Assembly: GCF_009939295.1 (NCBI RefSeq)
Contig: NZ_WVIC01000024.1
Span: forward strand, 1 to 64,000
From: Petrachloros mirabilis ULC683
GTDB lineage: Bacteria > Cyanobacteriota > Cyanobacteriia > Thermosynechococcales > Thermosynechococcaceae
DNA length: 64,000 nt
Direction: 5' to 3'
The notes under the pieces are model-generated. The model did not search any database, had not been told where the DNA came from, and saw only the letters and a program-made list of their open reading frames with translations. The position numbers were made by a program, and so were the translations under genes. Positions 1 to 11,312 of the stretch are shown piece after piece (within the stretch, counting starts at the first letter, position 1; each line of letters opens with the position of its first letter).

Positions 1-379
1 TTTGACAACCCTTGTCCCATAAGGCTTGAGAGTACTTCTGTCCGTCAGTCAGGTGCCTGAGTGAAGGATGATCGCGCCTAATTTGTATTTTTGATAGAAG
101 CGACCAGGCATTGAAGCCCTCGACCCACCCTTGCGGGTCAACTTCGATAAAGCTGCGCCGAAAGGTTGAATACAACGGCATTGGTTGCGTCGCGCTTAAG
201 CCTAACAATTGTCGCAGACTTGTCTCATGCTCGATGCAGAAGTCTTCCAGGGGACGATAGCCTGTATACCCGCACAAGAAGCCCAACAGACTCAGTATCA
301 ACAGCATCCATAGGGGATGTCTGAGTCCACGGCGATGGCGATGGTCGGGAATTTGTTTTAATTGCTCTATGAGGGTCAT
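1..379 (-). CDS. ISAs1-family transposase, N-terminal part (cut by window edge)
   Basis: An open frame of 126 codons runs from an ATG at 379 to the window edge without a stop. The protein begins MTLIEQLKQIPDHRHRRG and continues with a hydrophobic stretch, then a Gly-Tyr-Arg-Pro-Leu-Glu-Asp segment. This is the layout of the domain that precedes the DDE catalytic domain in ISAs1/H-repeat transposases: a D-x-R-x-x-RG motif followed by a Leu-rich helix. The DDE residues would lie outside the window, so I cannot tell whether the gene is intact. No terminal inverted repeat could be identified upstream of the start. The family is typically autonomous, but nothing here links it to the small elements elsewhere in the window. 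Confidence 0.75.
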   Translation of the reverse strand, partial: MTLIEQLKQIPDHRHRRGLRHPLWMLLILSLLGFLCGYTGYRPLEDFCIEHETSLRQLLGLSATQPMPLYSTFRRSFIEVDPQGWVEGFNAWSLLSKIQIRRDHPSLRHLTDGQKYSQALWDKGCQ

Positions 380-451
380 GGATTGAGCTCCTTTGTTTTG
401 TTACTCAGTCCATCCTCATTTTTCTATCCTTGTATGAAACCACCCTGCCAA

Positions 452-517
452 GCTTGGGGGGTCGGGGGGGCTAATGCAGAGTGGAATGGGTTTAGAGATG
501 TGTGTACTTAGTAGGGT
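452..517. repeat. Remnant of the 172-bp TACGGTGTACACACA element family
   Basis: A G-rich run, then a stretch matching the right half of the elements at 14620 and 16056 (GGGGGGCTAATGCAG, then AGAGATGTGTGTAC), lies between the transposase and ureC. Only half of the element is recognisable and the left terminal repeat is missing, so it is a decayed copy. Confidence 0.55.
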
Positions 518-545
518 CAGGTGGGGAAAAGATACACAACCGGCA

Positions 546-2255
546 CTAAAACAGAAAATACCGCTGCGCCATGGGTAGAACGGTTGCGGGCTCACAGGTG
601 AGCAGTTGGCCATCCGCCCGCACTTCGTAGGTTTCCGAATCCACGTCAATATGCGGCAAGGCGTCATTGAGCTTCATGTCTCGCTTAGAGAGTTGACGGG
701 TGCCTGCTACGGCGACGGCTTGTTTGTGTAACCCCAATTGAGCTGGAATATTGGCTTCCAAAGCGGCTTGAGAGATAAAGGTTAGAGAGGTGGCTGCGAT
801 CGCACCCCCAAATCCCCCAAACATAGGTCGCATGTGAATCGGCTGGGGGGTGGGAATGCTGGCATTGGCATCCCCCATCTGCGCCCAAGCAATCATGCCG
901 CCCTTGAGGACTAGTTCTGGCTTCACCCCAAACAAGGCCGGACGCCACAGGCACAGATCTGCTAACTTACCCACTTCCACCGAGCCAACATGTTGGGCAA
1001 TGCCATGGGTAATGGCGGGATTAATGGTGTACTTGGCCACGTAACGCTTAGCGCGCCAATTGTCGTGGCGGTCTGAGTCTTCTGGTAGTGCGCCCCGCTG
1101 CACCTTCATCTTGTGTCCAGTTTGCCAGGTACGCAGGATCACCTCACCGACTCGACCCATGGCCTGAGAGTCAGAGGAAATCATGCTAAAAGCACCCAAA
1201 TCATGCAATATATCCTCGGCGGCAATGGTTTCCCGACGGATGCGGGACTCGGCAAAGGCCACATCTTCGGGAATGCCCGGATCGAGGTGGTGGCACACCA
1301 TGAGCATATCCAGATGCTCTTCTAGGGTATTGACCGTATAGGGACGGGTGGGATTAGTAGACGAGGGCAGCACATTAGCCTCACCACAAACCTTGATAAT
1401 ATCCGGGGCGTGGCCGCCCCCTGCCCCTTCAGTGTGGTAGGTGTGAATCACTCGCTGCTGAAAGGCAGCAATGGTGTCTTCGACAAACCCAGCTTCGTTG
1501 AGGGTATCGGTGTGGATGGCTACCTGCACATCGTACTGATCCGCCACATCCAAGCAGTTACTAATGGCGGCTGGAGTGGTGCCCCAGTCCTCATGGAGCT
1601 TCAGTCCCATGGCACCAGCTTGCACCTGTTCGATCAGGGCTTCGGGTTGGCTACTGTTGCCCTTGCCCATAAAGCCCAGATTCATGGGAAACGCCTCTGC
1701 TGCCTGGAGCATGCGATGAAGATTCCAAGCCCCGGGCGTACAAGTGGTGGCGTTGGTGCCCGTAGCTGGGCCAGTGCCGCCCCCGAGCATGGTGGTAATG
1801 CCGGATGCGATCGCAGTTTCAATCTGCTGGGGGCAAATAAAGTGAATGTGGGAGTCAATCCCCCCCGCCGTCAGGATCATCCCTTCTCCAGCAATAACTT
1901 CGGTGCTCGGGCCAAGAATGACATCCACATTATCTTGAATGTAGGGGTTCCCGGCCTTGCCAATTGCCGCGATTCTGCCATCAACAATACCAATGTCAGC
2001 CTTGACAATCCCCCACCAGTCCAAAATCAGGGCATTGGTGATCACCACATCCACCGCGCCTTCTGCTCGGGGAATCGGGGACTGCCCCATGCCATCCCGA
2101 ATCACCTTGCCGCCGCCAAACTTGACCTCATCGCCATAGGTGGTGAAGTCCTGCTCCACTTCGATGATCAACTCTGTATCTGCCAAGCGCACCCGGTCGC
2201 CCACCGTAGGGCCGTAGGTTTCCGCATAGGCACGGCGATCCATGGGATAGCTCAT
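546..2255 (-). CDS. ureC: Urease subunit alpha
   Basis: This is the catalytic subunit of the nickel urease, which hydrolyses urea to ammonia and carbamate in the cytoplasm. From the ATG at 2255 the protein is 569 residues, the usual UreC length. A GGAG seven bases upstream supports that ATG over an in-frame TTG twelve bases earlier. Active-site residues fall at the expected positions: nickel ligands His136, His138, His248, His274 and Asp362, the carbamylated Lys219 (in GLKLHEDWG), and the mobile-flap Cys321-His322-His323. The C-terminal FLF is typical. The structural partners ureA and ureB and the accessory genes are not adjacent. The upstream co-oriented gene is a TerC-family protein 265 bases away. 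That leader holds a GGGGAATTTCCCC palindrome (2293-2305). Cyanobacterial urease genes are often scattered, so an isolated ureC is not by itself a sign of decay. Confidence 0.97.
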   Translation of the reverse strand: MSYPMDRRAYAETYGPTVGDRVRLADTELIIEVEQDFTTYGDEVKFGGGKVIRDGMGQSPIPRAEGAVDVVITNALILDWWGIVKADIGIVDGRIAAIGKAGNPYIQDNVDVILGPSTEVIAGEGMILTAGGIDSHIHFICPQQIETAIASGITTMLGGGTGPATGTNATTCTPGAWNLHRMLQAAEAFPMNLGFMGKGNSSQPEALIEQVQAGAMGLKLHEDWGTTPAAISNCLDVADQYDVQVAIHTDTLNEAGFVEDTIAAFQQRVIHTYHTEGAGGGHAPDIIKVCGEANVLPSSTNPTRPYTVNTLEEHLDMLMVCHHLDPGIPEDVAFAESRIRRETIAAEDILHDLGAFSMISSDSQAMGRVGEVILRTWQTGHKMKVQRGALPEDSDRHDNWRAKRYVAKYTINPAITHGIAQHVGSVEVGKLADLCLWRPALFGVKPELVLKGGMIAWAQMGDANASIPTPQPIHMRPMFGGFGGAIAATSLTFISQAALEANIPAQLGLHKQAVAVAGTRQLSKRDMKLNDALPHIDVDSETYEVRADGQLLTCEPATVLPMAQRYFLF

Positions 2256-2520
2256 AAACAGCTCCAAAAAGAATTAATAGTGTTAATTTACAGGGGAATT
2301 TCCCCAAAAAAGTGACTTAGGCCACCGATTGATGCCGCTTGACCACCGCCTGCCCCTAATAAAACCACCTGCTGATACCGGATGATACCGAGGCAGCCCC
2401 CACCAAGCTGAAATCACAGTACCCTCAACCATTGGTGAGGACGCCAGTTGGACAAGGCAGCCCCATCCGTTCAGCCAAGCGACAGAGATCCTCACCGCAG
2501 CTTAGCCTTGCTACCTTCGC

Positions 2521-3285
2521 TTAAGACTTTGGACCCACCTTGATCTCCGCCTGTACAGGTTCTTGGGGAAGATCTGGTGAAGCTTCTGCCTCCAAAGCTT
2601 GCGAAATCGGCGGATCAACTCGTTTTGAGAAACCCCAGACAAAAATCAGACCAATGGCCACTGCCGTTATCCACTCAGGGGGTACCCATTGATCATTAAC
2701 AACCTTGAGCAACAGCCTGAACCCGACAAACGTCACCGTTACATACCCAGCATCTTGCAAATAGACAAACTCTTGCAGCCACCGGATAAACAGCTCAGCC
2801 AGAAATCGCAGGGCGATAATGCCAATCACCCCGCCAGTGATAATCAGCCAGCGCTCATCAGAGAGTGCGATCGCAGTGGTGACGCTATCCAGAGAAAATG
2901 CCAGATCTGTAATTGCAATCAGCGGAATCGCTTGCCAAATCGAAGTAAAATGCCGTCCATGGGAATGATTGTCTTCATCATCGCTCAGGACAAAGTAATC
3001 AAGAGCAAGCCATAGAAGGTAAAGCGCCCCCAGCAGCTCAAATTGCCAAAAGCGGATCACCCAAGTTGCCCCAAAGATCAACCCCATTCGCATGACAAAA
3101 GCAGCCACGAGTCCCCAGTTCAAAGCAAGGCGTTCAAGCTTTACATCATCCAAGCCTTGAACCAACGAAGCTAGAGCAATCGCATTATCCGCTGAGAGCA
3201 CTGTCTCTAGGCCGATCAAAATCAACAACAGCAGCAGCGTATCCAAGCCTAGATTGGGGGAAAGTTCCAGGAGCCGGTCTAGCAT
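2521..3285 (-). CDS. TerC-family integral membrane protein
   Basis: A polytopic membrane protein of 254 residues with about seven hydrophobic helices. The first carries the TerC signature L-E-T-V-L-S-A-D-N-A-I-A-L. A second conserved acidic motif, ITDLAFSLDSVTTAIALS, follows near the middle, giving the two Asp-containing intramembrane motifs of the family. A histidine-rich loop (NHSHGRH) lies between them. Family members have been linked to tellurite resistance, Mn2+ efflux and, in plants, thylakoid protein insertion; the sequence does not decide among these. The ATG at 3285 is preferred to a TTG two codons earlier. I looked for a yybP-ykoY manganese riboswitch upstream and did not see one. 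Confidence 0.85.
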   Translation of the reverse strand: MLDRLLELSPNLGLDTLLLLLILIGLETVLSADNAIALASLVQGLDDVKLERLALNWGLVAAFVMRMGLIFGATWVIRFWQFELLGALYLLWLALDYFVLSDDEDNHSHGRHFTSIWQAIPLIAITDLAFSLDSVTTAIALSDERWLIITGGVIGIIALRFLAELFIRWLQEFVYLQDAGYVTVTFVGFRLLLKVVNDQWVPPEWITAVAIGLIFVWGFSKRVDPPISQALEAEASPDLPQEPVQAEIKVGPKS

Positions 3286-3470
3286 TTTCAACGCAGGGGG
3301 GTAAAATCACAAAGTGGGACAGCATTATTCATCAAACATACCGCCATGCTATTCACCGTAACCTTAAATGCCTCGTTTATGTAGCAGGGGATGCAATTGG
3401 CCTCCCTTGCCCATGCGGTTTAGCCCGGTTCCGAGCCAAAACTGCGAACTCAGTCAGCTCATTTGCCCGA

Positions 3471-3740
3471 GGGGTCTGTCAGCTTTGATTTGAGGGATAG
3501 ATTGAGTCAGAAAACGTGAGTTCGAGGACTTATCCGCCCTCACCCCCTAGCCCCCTCTCCCAACATTGGGAGAGGGGGAACAGAGCACAAATTCAAGGTT
3601 TTAGCCCCTCTCCCAACATTGGGAGAGGGGTTGGGGTGAGGGCAGACGAGAGCTGTCGAACTCACGTTCAGAAAAGAAAAATGGGGTTAAATTTTCAGAG
3701 ATGGAGACCCCCTCAAAACTTTCCTGACAGAACCCTAGGC
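3471..3740. repeat. Repeat family C, copy 1, interrupted by the 155-bp element
   Basis: The flanks of the 155-bp element join into a sequence that aligns end to end with the ~105-bp repeats at 23122-23234 and 54927-55027. Shared blocks are CTGTCA(A/G)CTTTG at one end, GGTTAAATTTT in the middle and CTCAAAA(C/T)TTTCCTGAC at the other. This copy is the most diverged of the three. It lies between the TerC gene and psaM. Confidence 0.7.
3514..3668. mobile_element. 155-bp non-autonomous element (MITE), copy 1
   Basis: The element starts ACGTGAGTTCGA and ends TCGAACTCACGTT, so the termini are inverted repeats of 12 bases. It is flanked by the direct duplication CAGAAA (3508-3513 and 3669-3674). The interior holds two copies of TCTCCCAACATTGGGAGAGG, each a hairpin, and no reading frame of note. 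It is base-for-base identical to 54716-54870, implying recent movement by a transposase in trans. It is inserted inside an older repeat (family C). Confidence 0.92.
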
Positions 3741-3843
3741 AACCAGCCTGATTGTTTCATCATGTAACAAAGGATTCCGCTTTGACCCAAATTGGTTGAA
3801 ATTGTGAACTAGGATTTGACACCTATAAGGAGTTGTTTCAGAT

Positions 3844-3939
3844 ATGCCCCTTACCGAACCTCAAGTACTCACAGCCCTTGTCTTTGCCTTGATCCCCGGC
3901 TTTCTGGCCTTGCGTCTGGCAACCGAACTCTATAAATAG
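3844..3939 (+). CDS. psaM: Photosystem I reaction centre subunit XII (PsaM)
   Basis: A 31-residue single-helix protein starting MPLTEPQVLTALVFAL and ending RLATELYK. PsaM is 29-31 residues in cyanobacteria, with a near-invariant start ([AP]L[TS][DE]xQ[VI]), a hydrophobic helix and the ending FRL(S/A)TELYK, so the match is over the full length. It is a peripheral transmembrane subunit of photosystem I near the trimer interface. AAGGAG lies about ten bases upstream of the ATG. It stands alone, with a strong hairpin after it and no other photosystem I gene nearby. Confidence 0.95.
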   Translation: MPLTEPQVLTALVFALIPGFLALRLATELYK

Positions 3940-3987
3940 TTCCTTTGCCCCTCTGGCTTGACCAGCCTGGGATAAGCCAGCAAATTT

Positions 3988-4062
3988 GATCCCCCATCCC
4001 TCAACAGCCTGTCGCCGTGCTTGCCAGCGACAAGCTGCCGAAGGGATGGGGGAATCATTTTT
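3988..4062 (+). terminator. Long hairpin after psaM
   Basis: GATCCCCCATCCCT at 3988 pairs with AAGGGATGGGGGAATC ending at 4056, with extra pairing between TGTCGC and GCGACA inside. A T-rich run (ATTTTTC) follows. This has the form of a Rho-independent terminator for the psaM transcript. The stem is imperfect and long, so it could also be a palindromic repeat that serves this role. Confidence 0.6.
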
Positions 4063-4425
4063 CTGGCCACTCAATCAAAGAAGACACTCCGTCACTCAGA
4101 CTGACCCCTTGCACCCATTGCCCCAGCAAAGGTGTCTTTATTCACAACTGAATTTAGGATTGCCATAGTAGTTTACATGTTCTAAATATCCCACAACAGA
4201 AGAGAACATTAGCCAAGTAGAGCAGTGCTGACCAGAAATTTTGTTTAGAGTATTGTTGAGGATCCGAGCCAAGGGTGCTAGGCTTAGTGCCAACGTGATT
4301 TAAGCATCACTTTTTTAACCAGAATCATTAGAATAGCCTGACTGATGTCGGGACAGCATTCTGTCATTATTTCTTCAACCCAGTAGTCACGTTCTGTTCA
4401 TTTGCGCCGGCAGGCTAGCTGATCT
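4063..4425. other. Intergenic stretch without a recognised gene
   Basis: I see no coding frame with family similarity here. Near 4140-4165 the sequence AACTGAATTTAGGATTGCCAT resembles one end of the TATAGCAATCC element family (compare 5973-6063), so at least part is repeat debris. The rest probably contains the promoter of the gene at 4426. Confidence 0.4.
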
Positions 4426-4812
4426 ATGAATGCTCTTCTTGAATCTAAACCCACGACTCGACCAGACTCCCTCGCCGCAAAAAGCCGCTCTCGGCGTCAA
4501 TATGACCGAGTGCAGCACCAAAATCACCAGACTGCTCAGGTGATTGAGTCAGCAATTATGATTCTGATTAATTGCTGTCTCCTGGGAATGACAGCCTATA
4601 CCTTGGTGCACTTGATTCCCCATCAAATTTCTCAGTCTGCCAAGTTGCGAGAAATTAAGATTGAGAAAGAGAAAACAGCAGCCCATGTGGCTCAATTAAA
4701 ACAAGAGTACCAACGCAGCTTGCAACCCGAAGAAGCCCTTCGCATTGCCGAAGAGCAGGGACATGTGATTAGCAATAAAAAGCAGCGGATTTTTCTATTA
4801 AGCCAACCGTAG
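4426..4812 (+). CDS. Small single-pass membrane protein with coiled coil, FtsL/DivIC-like layout
   Basis: A 128-residue protein with a basic N-terminal cytoplasmic tail (residues 1-42), one membrane helix at about 43-66, and then a charged helix (about 70-105, rich in Lys/Glu with KIEKEKTAAHVAQLKQEY) that looks like a coiled coil. The tail ends in GHVISNKKQRIFLL. This topology is the one used by septum proteins FtsL and DivIC, but I recognise no diagnostic motif and do not assign a role. The next gene lies 180 bases on in the same direction. Confidence 0.75.
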   Translation: MNALLESKPTTRPDSLAAKSRSRRQYDRVQHQNHQTAQVIESAIMILINCCLLGMTAYTLVHLIPHQISQSAKLREIKIEKEKTAAHVAQLKQEYQRSLQPEEALRIAEEQGHVISNKKQRIFLLSQP

Positions 4813-4993
4813 CTTTAACGGATGGGGGGGCGGGGAGCTAGTAGGTTCGACCCTGCATCTGTAACGCGTTTCCCGCAGGATTAAGGTCAGCCAGGATATT
4901 ACCAGAAGCCATCCTGAGCACAAACATCTGTTAAAGATGCTTGCAGCCTGCCCACTTTTGATCCATGGTGAGAAGATAAACTAGCTAGACTCA

Positions 4994-5464
4994 ATGCTCT
5001 CAACTCATAGGCAGCATGCCCTTAGCACTATGGTCGAAACGACAATCGAAAACTATGTTGTGGTTGGACTTGCCACTTGTTTCATCAAACAAGAGGGAAA
5101 GCTTACGGCGGTCAAAATTGCCGAGCCAGTTCCCTCTGCGGCTTTTGAGGCCATCCTAAAAGGCATTCCGACCTCCTATGAAATTGTCGTTGCCACCACG
5201 ACTGATGCGCTCAACCTAGAGAACTCACCCCTGCCCGAGGTCTTTCCTGCTGATGCACAGTGGTGTGACGATTTTATGGAGCGACTCCAGGCCACGGTGC
5301 GCAGTTACCAGTCAAGACCAGCAGCAACAACCCATTTGCCTCTTGGAGAGGTGAAAACAGATTTAAACTATTCCACTGAGCGGAAGCGCATGTTGAATTC
5401 GGATCGGATCATCACCCCCGAAGACAATGTTAAGCAACATGCCTATACCCATCAAGTACTTTAG
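4994..5464 (+). CDS. Conserved-looking cyanobacterial protein of unknown function
   Basis: A soluble acidic protein of up to 156 residues with no signal peptide or membrane helix. The N-terminal half (about 17-75) has alternating hydrophobic residues suggesting a small alpha/beta fold; the C-terminal third is polar. A second ATG at 5030 (MVETTIENYVVVG) is an equally good start and gives 144 residues. I cannot name the family. Codon use matches its neighbours and it lies in a run of small genes between psaM and htpG. Confidence 0.7.
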   Translation: MLSTHRQHALSTMVETTIENYVVVGLATCFIKQEGKLTAVKIAEPVPSAAFEAILKGIPTSYEIVVATTTDALNLENSPLPEVFPADAQWCDDFMERLQATVRSYQSRPAATTHLPLGEVKTDLNYSTERKRMLNSDRIITPEDNVKQHAYTHQVL

Positions 5465-5526
5465 CCTCACGAGTTTGCTGGCTCTTGAACCTTGATCAGC
5501 CCATGGCAAATTAAAGAAATTAGATT

Positions 5527-5808
5527 ATGACTGGGTTCCATCAGCTTCAGATGTTTGTTCAACCCCTTTGGGTGCCAGTGTGTGCCGCGCTCGCTTGGTT
5601 ACTGGTGGTGCTGGGCAGTGTGAGTCTAGGGCGATCTCTGCGCAATGGCTGGCTCGTTTCCAAGCGACTCCATCAAATTCCCTGTTCCCATTGTCGCTTC
5701 TTTACCGGAAACTACCTTTTGAAGTGCTCCGTCCACCCGCAAACAGCACTCTCAGAAGCGGCGATTCACTGTCAAGACTATTGCAAATCTCACATCCTCG
5801 ATGCCTGA
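5527..5808 (+). CDS. Small membrane protein with C-terminal cysteine cluster
   Basis: A 93-residue protein. One membrane helix spans about residues 12-36 and is followed by a basic turn (GRSLRNGW) and a cysteine-rich tail. The spacing C-x2-C (53, 56), Cys67 and C-x3-C (82, 86) with interspersed His could bind a metal or a cluster. It follows the previous gene by 62 bases in the same direction. I do not recognise the family. Confidence 0.65.
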   Translation: MTGFHQLQMFVQPLWVPVCAALAWLLVVLGSVSLGRSLRNGWLVSKRLHQIPCSHCRFFTGNYLLKCSVHPQTALSEAAIHCQDYCKSHILDA

Positions 5809-5972
5809 GCCATCAGGGGTGAACAGGGTCATTGACATCCATGATCTCCAAATGACCACTGCCCATCCCCAAAGAGTGGAAATTCTAGGTTCATTGGGAC
5901 TATGCCTGTAGCTTGTCCTTCCCAAGGTTCACTGTGATGGACTCCACCGCTGTATATTCACGCTCAGGCTAC

Positions 5973-6063
5973 TATAGCAATCCTATTTGAAATTTGAACG
6001 GTATAGCTCTGAAACCCTTATCCAGTAGTTCTCCATGTTCGCAACTCAACTAGGATTGCTATA
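5973..6063. mobile_element. Short TA-flanked inverted-repeat element (TATAGCAATCCTA family)
   Basis: About 91 bases begin TATAGCAATCCTATTT and end CTAGGATTGCTATA, an inverted repeat of about 14 bases. TA at both outer ends is what an IS630/Tc1-type transposase would leave. There is no coding capacity. It lies in the leader region upstream of htpG, and a larger relative occurs at 26016-26174. Confidence 0.7.
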
Positions 6064-6204
6064 GATCGAAAAGATCCCCCATAGGGGAGTGAGGATATCC
6101 GCATCTTTTCGGGCGGGAATTTACCCTCTGTAAGCGGTTTCAGCTCCGGTGGCTTCGCCCCAAGATTTAAGATGGAAACATTGATGCAACTGAAGGCACG
6201 ACCC

Positions 6205-8148
<1,944 letters not shown>

Positions 8149-8165
8149 TTTCACGACTTTGGGCT

Positions 8166-9041
8166 TTACGACTGTTGATTTCGCATCGCCATGATCAGTG
8201 CTTGCTGACTGGCTTGTTGATAGACCATCTTCAGGCTTTCCATCAAGGCTTGGCTACTGGTGCGAGAGCCGATCGCACTGGCAGGTGATTCGGTGGCAAT
8301 CGGTCCTAGCACGTCCAGGATAGTTTCTTGGCTGGGCGGGGGGGCAATTACCACTAGGGACGGATCGAGCTGATGGTCGTAGCGCCAGAAGTCAGCCTGA
8401 ATGTGTAGCGATGGCGGCTGATGTTGTGGCACTTCGATGGTGGCTTCGTCAGGGGCGCAGCGACTGCGAATGTCCCGCAGGGCTTCAATAATTTCTGGCT
8501 GGGTGCGACCCCGGAGCTGAAACAAAATAAAGGGGTCTTGGCTAAAATAGTCCCCCAGCAGGTAGTATACAGCCCCGATATGTTTGCACGGGTTGACGGG
8601 ATCGGGGCAGGAGCAGCGACTATGAATGTCAAATTTGCTAAAGGGAAACAGACTGAGGCCGCTGGCGGTGAAGGCTTCTTCGATGTTGTGTGGCATTTCC
8701 CCGGCCAAGAGTTTGGCGGCAAAGATGGCCCGCTGGGACATTTCTTCAATGGCGTAGCTCCATTGTTCATCGTCAAAGGGATCTAGCGCCAGGGAGACTT
8801 TATAGGGTTTAGTGGCGGTGCCCTGCACCTTCGCCCGCACCGTGGGACCATCAAAATCTAGGCTGAGGACTCGTCCTTCACGGGCATAGTTGCGTGCCCG
8901 CTCTAGCCGTCGCCGCCAGCCAAAGGATTCCAGAACATCAATCCAGCGCTGTGCCCACCATTCGCGCTCGCCATTGCCGGGGGCTGGGTAGGGTTGAGGG
9001 TTGCCCAGTCCCCGCGCAGATTGAGAGTCTAAGGTTGCCAT
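8166..9041 (-). CDS. SWIM zinc-finger protein
   Basis: A 291-residue cytoplasmic protein. The SWIM signature C-x-C-x(6)-C-x-H is complete: Cys143, Cys145, Cys152 and His154, preceded by an S-K-F-D-I-H segment. In bacteria SWIM domains bind DNA or protein partners and are often encoded beside SNF2-type helicases. No helicase is adjacent here. The first 110 residues are Trp- and Arg-rich, and the C-terminal third carries a helix ending MAMRN. It is convergent with htpG with only 17 bases between stops. Its exact role is unknown. Confidence 0.88.
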   Translation of the reverse strand: MATLDSQSARGLGNPQPYPAPGNGEREWWAQRWIDVLESFGWRRRLERARNYAREGRVLSLDFDGPTVRAKVQGTATKPYKVSLALDPFDDEQWSYAIEEMSQRAIFAAKLLAGEMPHNIEEAFTASGLSLFPFSKFDIHSRCSCPDPVNPCKHIGAVYYLLGDYFSQDPFILFQLRGRTQPEIIEALRDIRSRCAPDEATIEVPQHQPPSLHIQADFWRYDHQLDPSLVVIAPPPSQETILDVLGPIATESPASAIGSRTSSQALMESLKMVYQQASQQALIMAMRNQQS

Positions 9042-9155
9042 GGGAGGTGCCTAAGAACCACAAATGCCAAAAAGCCGCAACCCCCTAGCTTCTGCTCAGG
9101 TTGCCGGTGGCTTACATCAGCCTCACTATCTCACATTTTGTCAAAAGGCGCTGCC

Positions 9156-9202
9156 CCAAAACCCCCTCTGTCTGGGCTGGGCATCCGTGGGAGAGGGGGC
9201 AT
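9156..9202 (-). terminator. Probable terminator of ilvC
   Basis: On the minus strand CCCCCTCTC pairs with AGAGGGGG across a GC-rich loop, followed by TTTT. It lies a few bases past the ilvC stop, as a Rho-independent terminator would. Confidence 0.5.
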
Positions 9203-9211
9203 TGGTCTGGA

Positions 9212-10333
<1,122 letters not shown>

Positions 10334-10366
10334 TCAGGCAACCCTAGAAGCGTTATCGATCCACAT

Positions 10367-10993
10367 TTAGTTTGGATCGACTGCTGGGCTGTCATCAGAG
10401 TGATCAGAGTGATCAGAAGCAGAGGGCTTAGAGCCACCTGCAGGGGCGAGAATAGAAGTAACAACCCGATCATCTTCACCAATTGCAACCACACCAACGG
10501 GTAGAACCAGTTCACCCACGTGAATCGAATCTCCTACCTTAAGATGGCTGATGTCAATGTCAATGGACTCAGGAATATTTTGGGGATCACACTGTAGCTG
10601 CAAGGAATTTAAGACTAAATCTAAAGATCCATCCTCAAACTTGACTCCGATGGGCTCCCCGATAAAGTGTAGTGGTACTGTGGTGGTTACACTATCTTTG
10701 CCTGAAATTGCAAAAAAGCTGAGGTGGTGTAATTCATCTTTCCAGGAATGTTTTTGAACATCACGGAGTAGAGACTTAAAATTCAAAGATAGTTTTGGAA
10801 CTTCGACGTTGATCAAAGTATTATTAACTTCTACCGCATTCAACATTTTATCTGCAATCACTTTTGACAACATGAGCGAGACTGACTCGGTGCCATTATG
10901 GCCATAAAGCACGACCGGAATTTGTCCCATTCTGCGCAGTTTTCTAGGGTTAATTCCAGGTTCACGAGGCTCACAAACAATTGCAAATTCCAT
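10367..10993 (-). CDS. rplY: Ribosomal protein bL25, Ctc-type
   Basis: A 208-residue protein of the long Ctc form of bL25, which binds 5S rRNA on the large subunit. The N-terminal domain starts with the typical E-x-R-x-x-G-x-N-P-R-K-L-R-x-x-G-x-I-P-x-V-x-Y-G pattern, and the C-terminal beta domain shows IPESIDIDISHLKVGDSIHV. The tail is acidic and Ser-rich. The same region shows more AT-rich codon use than ilvC. It is upstream of ilvC in the same direction, 159 bases apart, with a palindrome between them, so co-transcription is uncertain. Confidence 0.93.
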   Translation of the reverse strand: MEFAIVCEPREPGINPRKLRRMGQIPVVLYGHNGTESVSLMLSKVIADKMLNAVEVNNTLINVEVPKLSLNFKSLLRDVQKHSWKDELHHLSFFAISGKDSVTTTVPLHFIGEPIGVKFEDGSLDLVLNSLQLQCDPQNIPESIDIDISHLKVGDSIHVGELVLPVGVVAIGEDDRVVTSILAPAGGSKPSASDHSDHSDDSPAVDPN

Positions 10994-11063
10994 AAAATCC
11001 TTTTAATAATCGCAACAAAAAAGCCTTTGATTCAGCGGCACACTTTACTTCTCCACTATAGCT

Positions 11064-11175
11064 TATAGCGGTTCTCACCTGAGTGAGGTATGGGGTGTGG
11101 GGGTGGAACCCCCACGCAGGGGGCACTGCCCCCTGCACCCCATGTACTCCATCGACGATCTGTAAACCGCCATAT
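11064..11175. mobile_element. Family A element (TATAGCGG...CCGCTATA type), first of a tandem pair
   Basis: Begins TATAGCGGTTCTCACC and ends GTAAACCGCCATATA. The interior contains GGGGGCACTGCCCCC and a GGTGGAACCC arm, so the RNA would fold into a long hairpin. TA bases at the ends suggest TA-target insertion, as for IS630-derived miniature elements. It abuts the next copy and shares its terminal TATA. Confidence 0.8.
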
Positions 11176-11283
11176 AGCGGTTCTCACCTGAGTGAGGTAT
11201 GGGGTGTGGGGGTTCCACCCCCATGCAGGGGGCACTGCCCCCTGCACCCCATGTACTCGATCGACGATCTGTAAACCGCTATA
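11173..11283. mobile_element. Family A element, second of a tandem pair
   Basis: Begins TATAGCGGTTCTCACC and ends GTAAACCGCTATA. It is nearly identical to the preceding copy apart from an arm where GTGGAACCCCCACG became GTTCCACCCCCATG and one base near the end (TCGATCGACG for TCCATCGACG). The pair lies between rplY and the DegT fusion gene. Confidence 0.8.
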
Positions 11284-11312
11284 TTTGACACGAGCATAGA
11301 CCTAGCATGGCA

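Noticed and set aside
1410-2315. Long open frame (301 codons) on the plus strand within ureC
   Set aside because: It is antisense to a fully conserved urease alpha gene with all catalytic residues; composition of the coding strand explains the openness.
2256-2520. NtcA box (GTA-N8-TAC) before ureC
   Set aside because: No copy with correct spacing; only partial matches near 2285 and 2390.
3286-3470. yybP-ykoY manganese riboswitch before the TerC gene
   Set aside because: The expected conserved loops were not seen on the minus strand.
3516-3767. Frame starting MSSRTYPPSP at 3516, repeated at 54718
   Set aside because: It is encoded by the 155-bp element and its flanks; identical proline-rich stretches reflect the repeat, not a gene.
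4840-4880. GGTTCGACCC resembling a tRNA T-loop
   Set aside because: No matching acceptor, D or anticodon stems could be drawn around it.
11056-11274. Short frames in both strands across the tandem family A elements
   Set aside because: They arise from the inverted G/C-rich arms; proline-rich sequence recurs wherever the element does.
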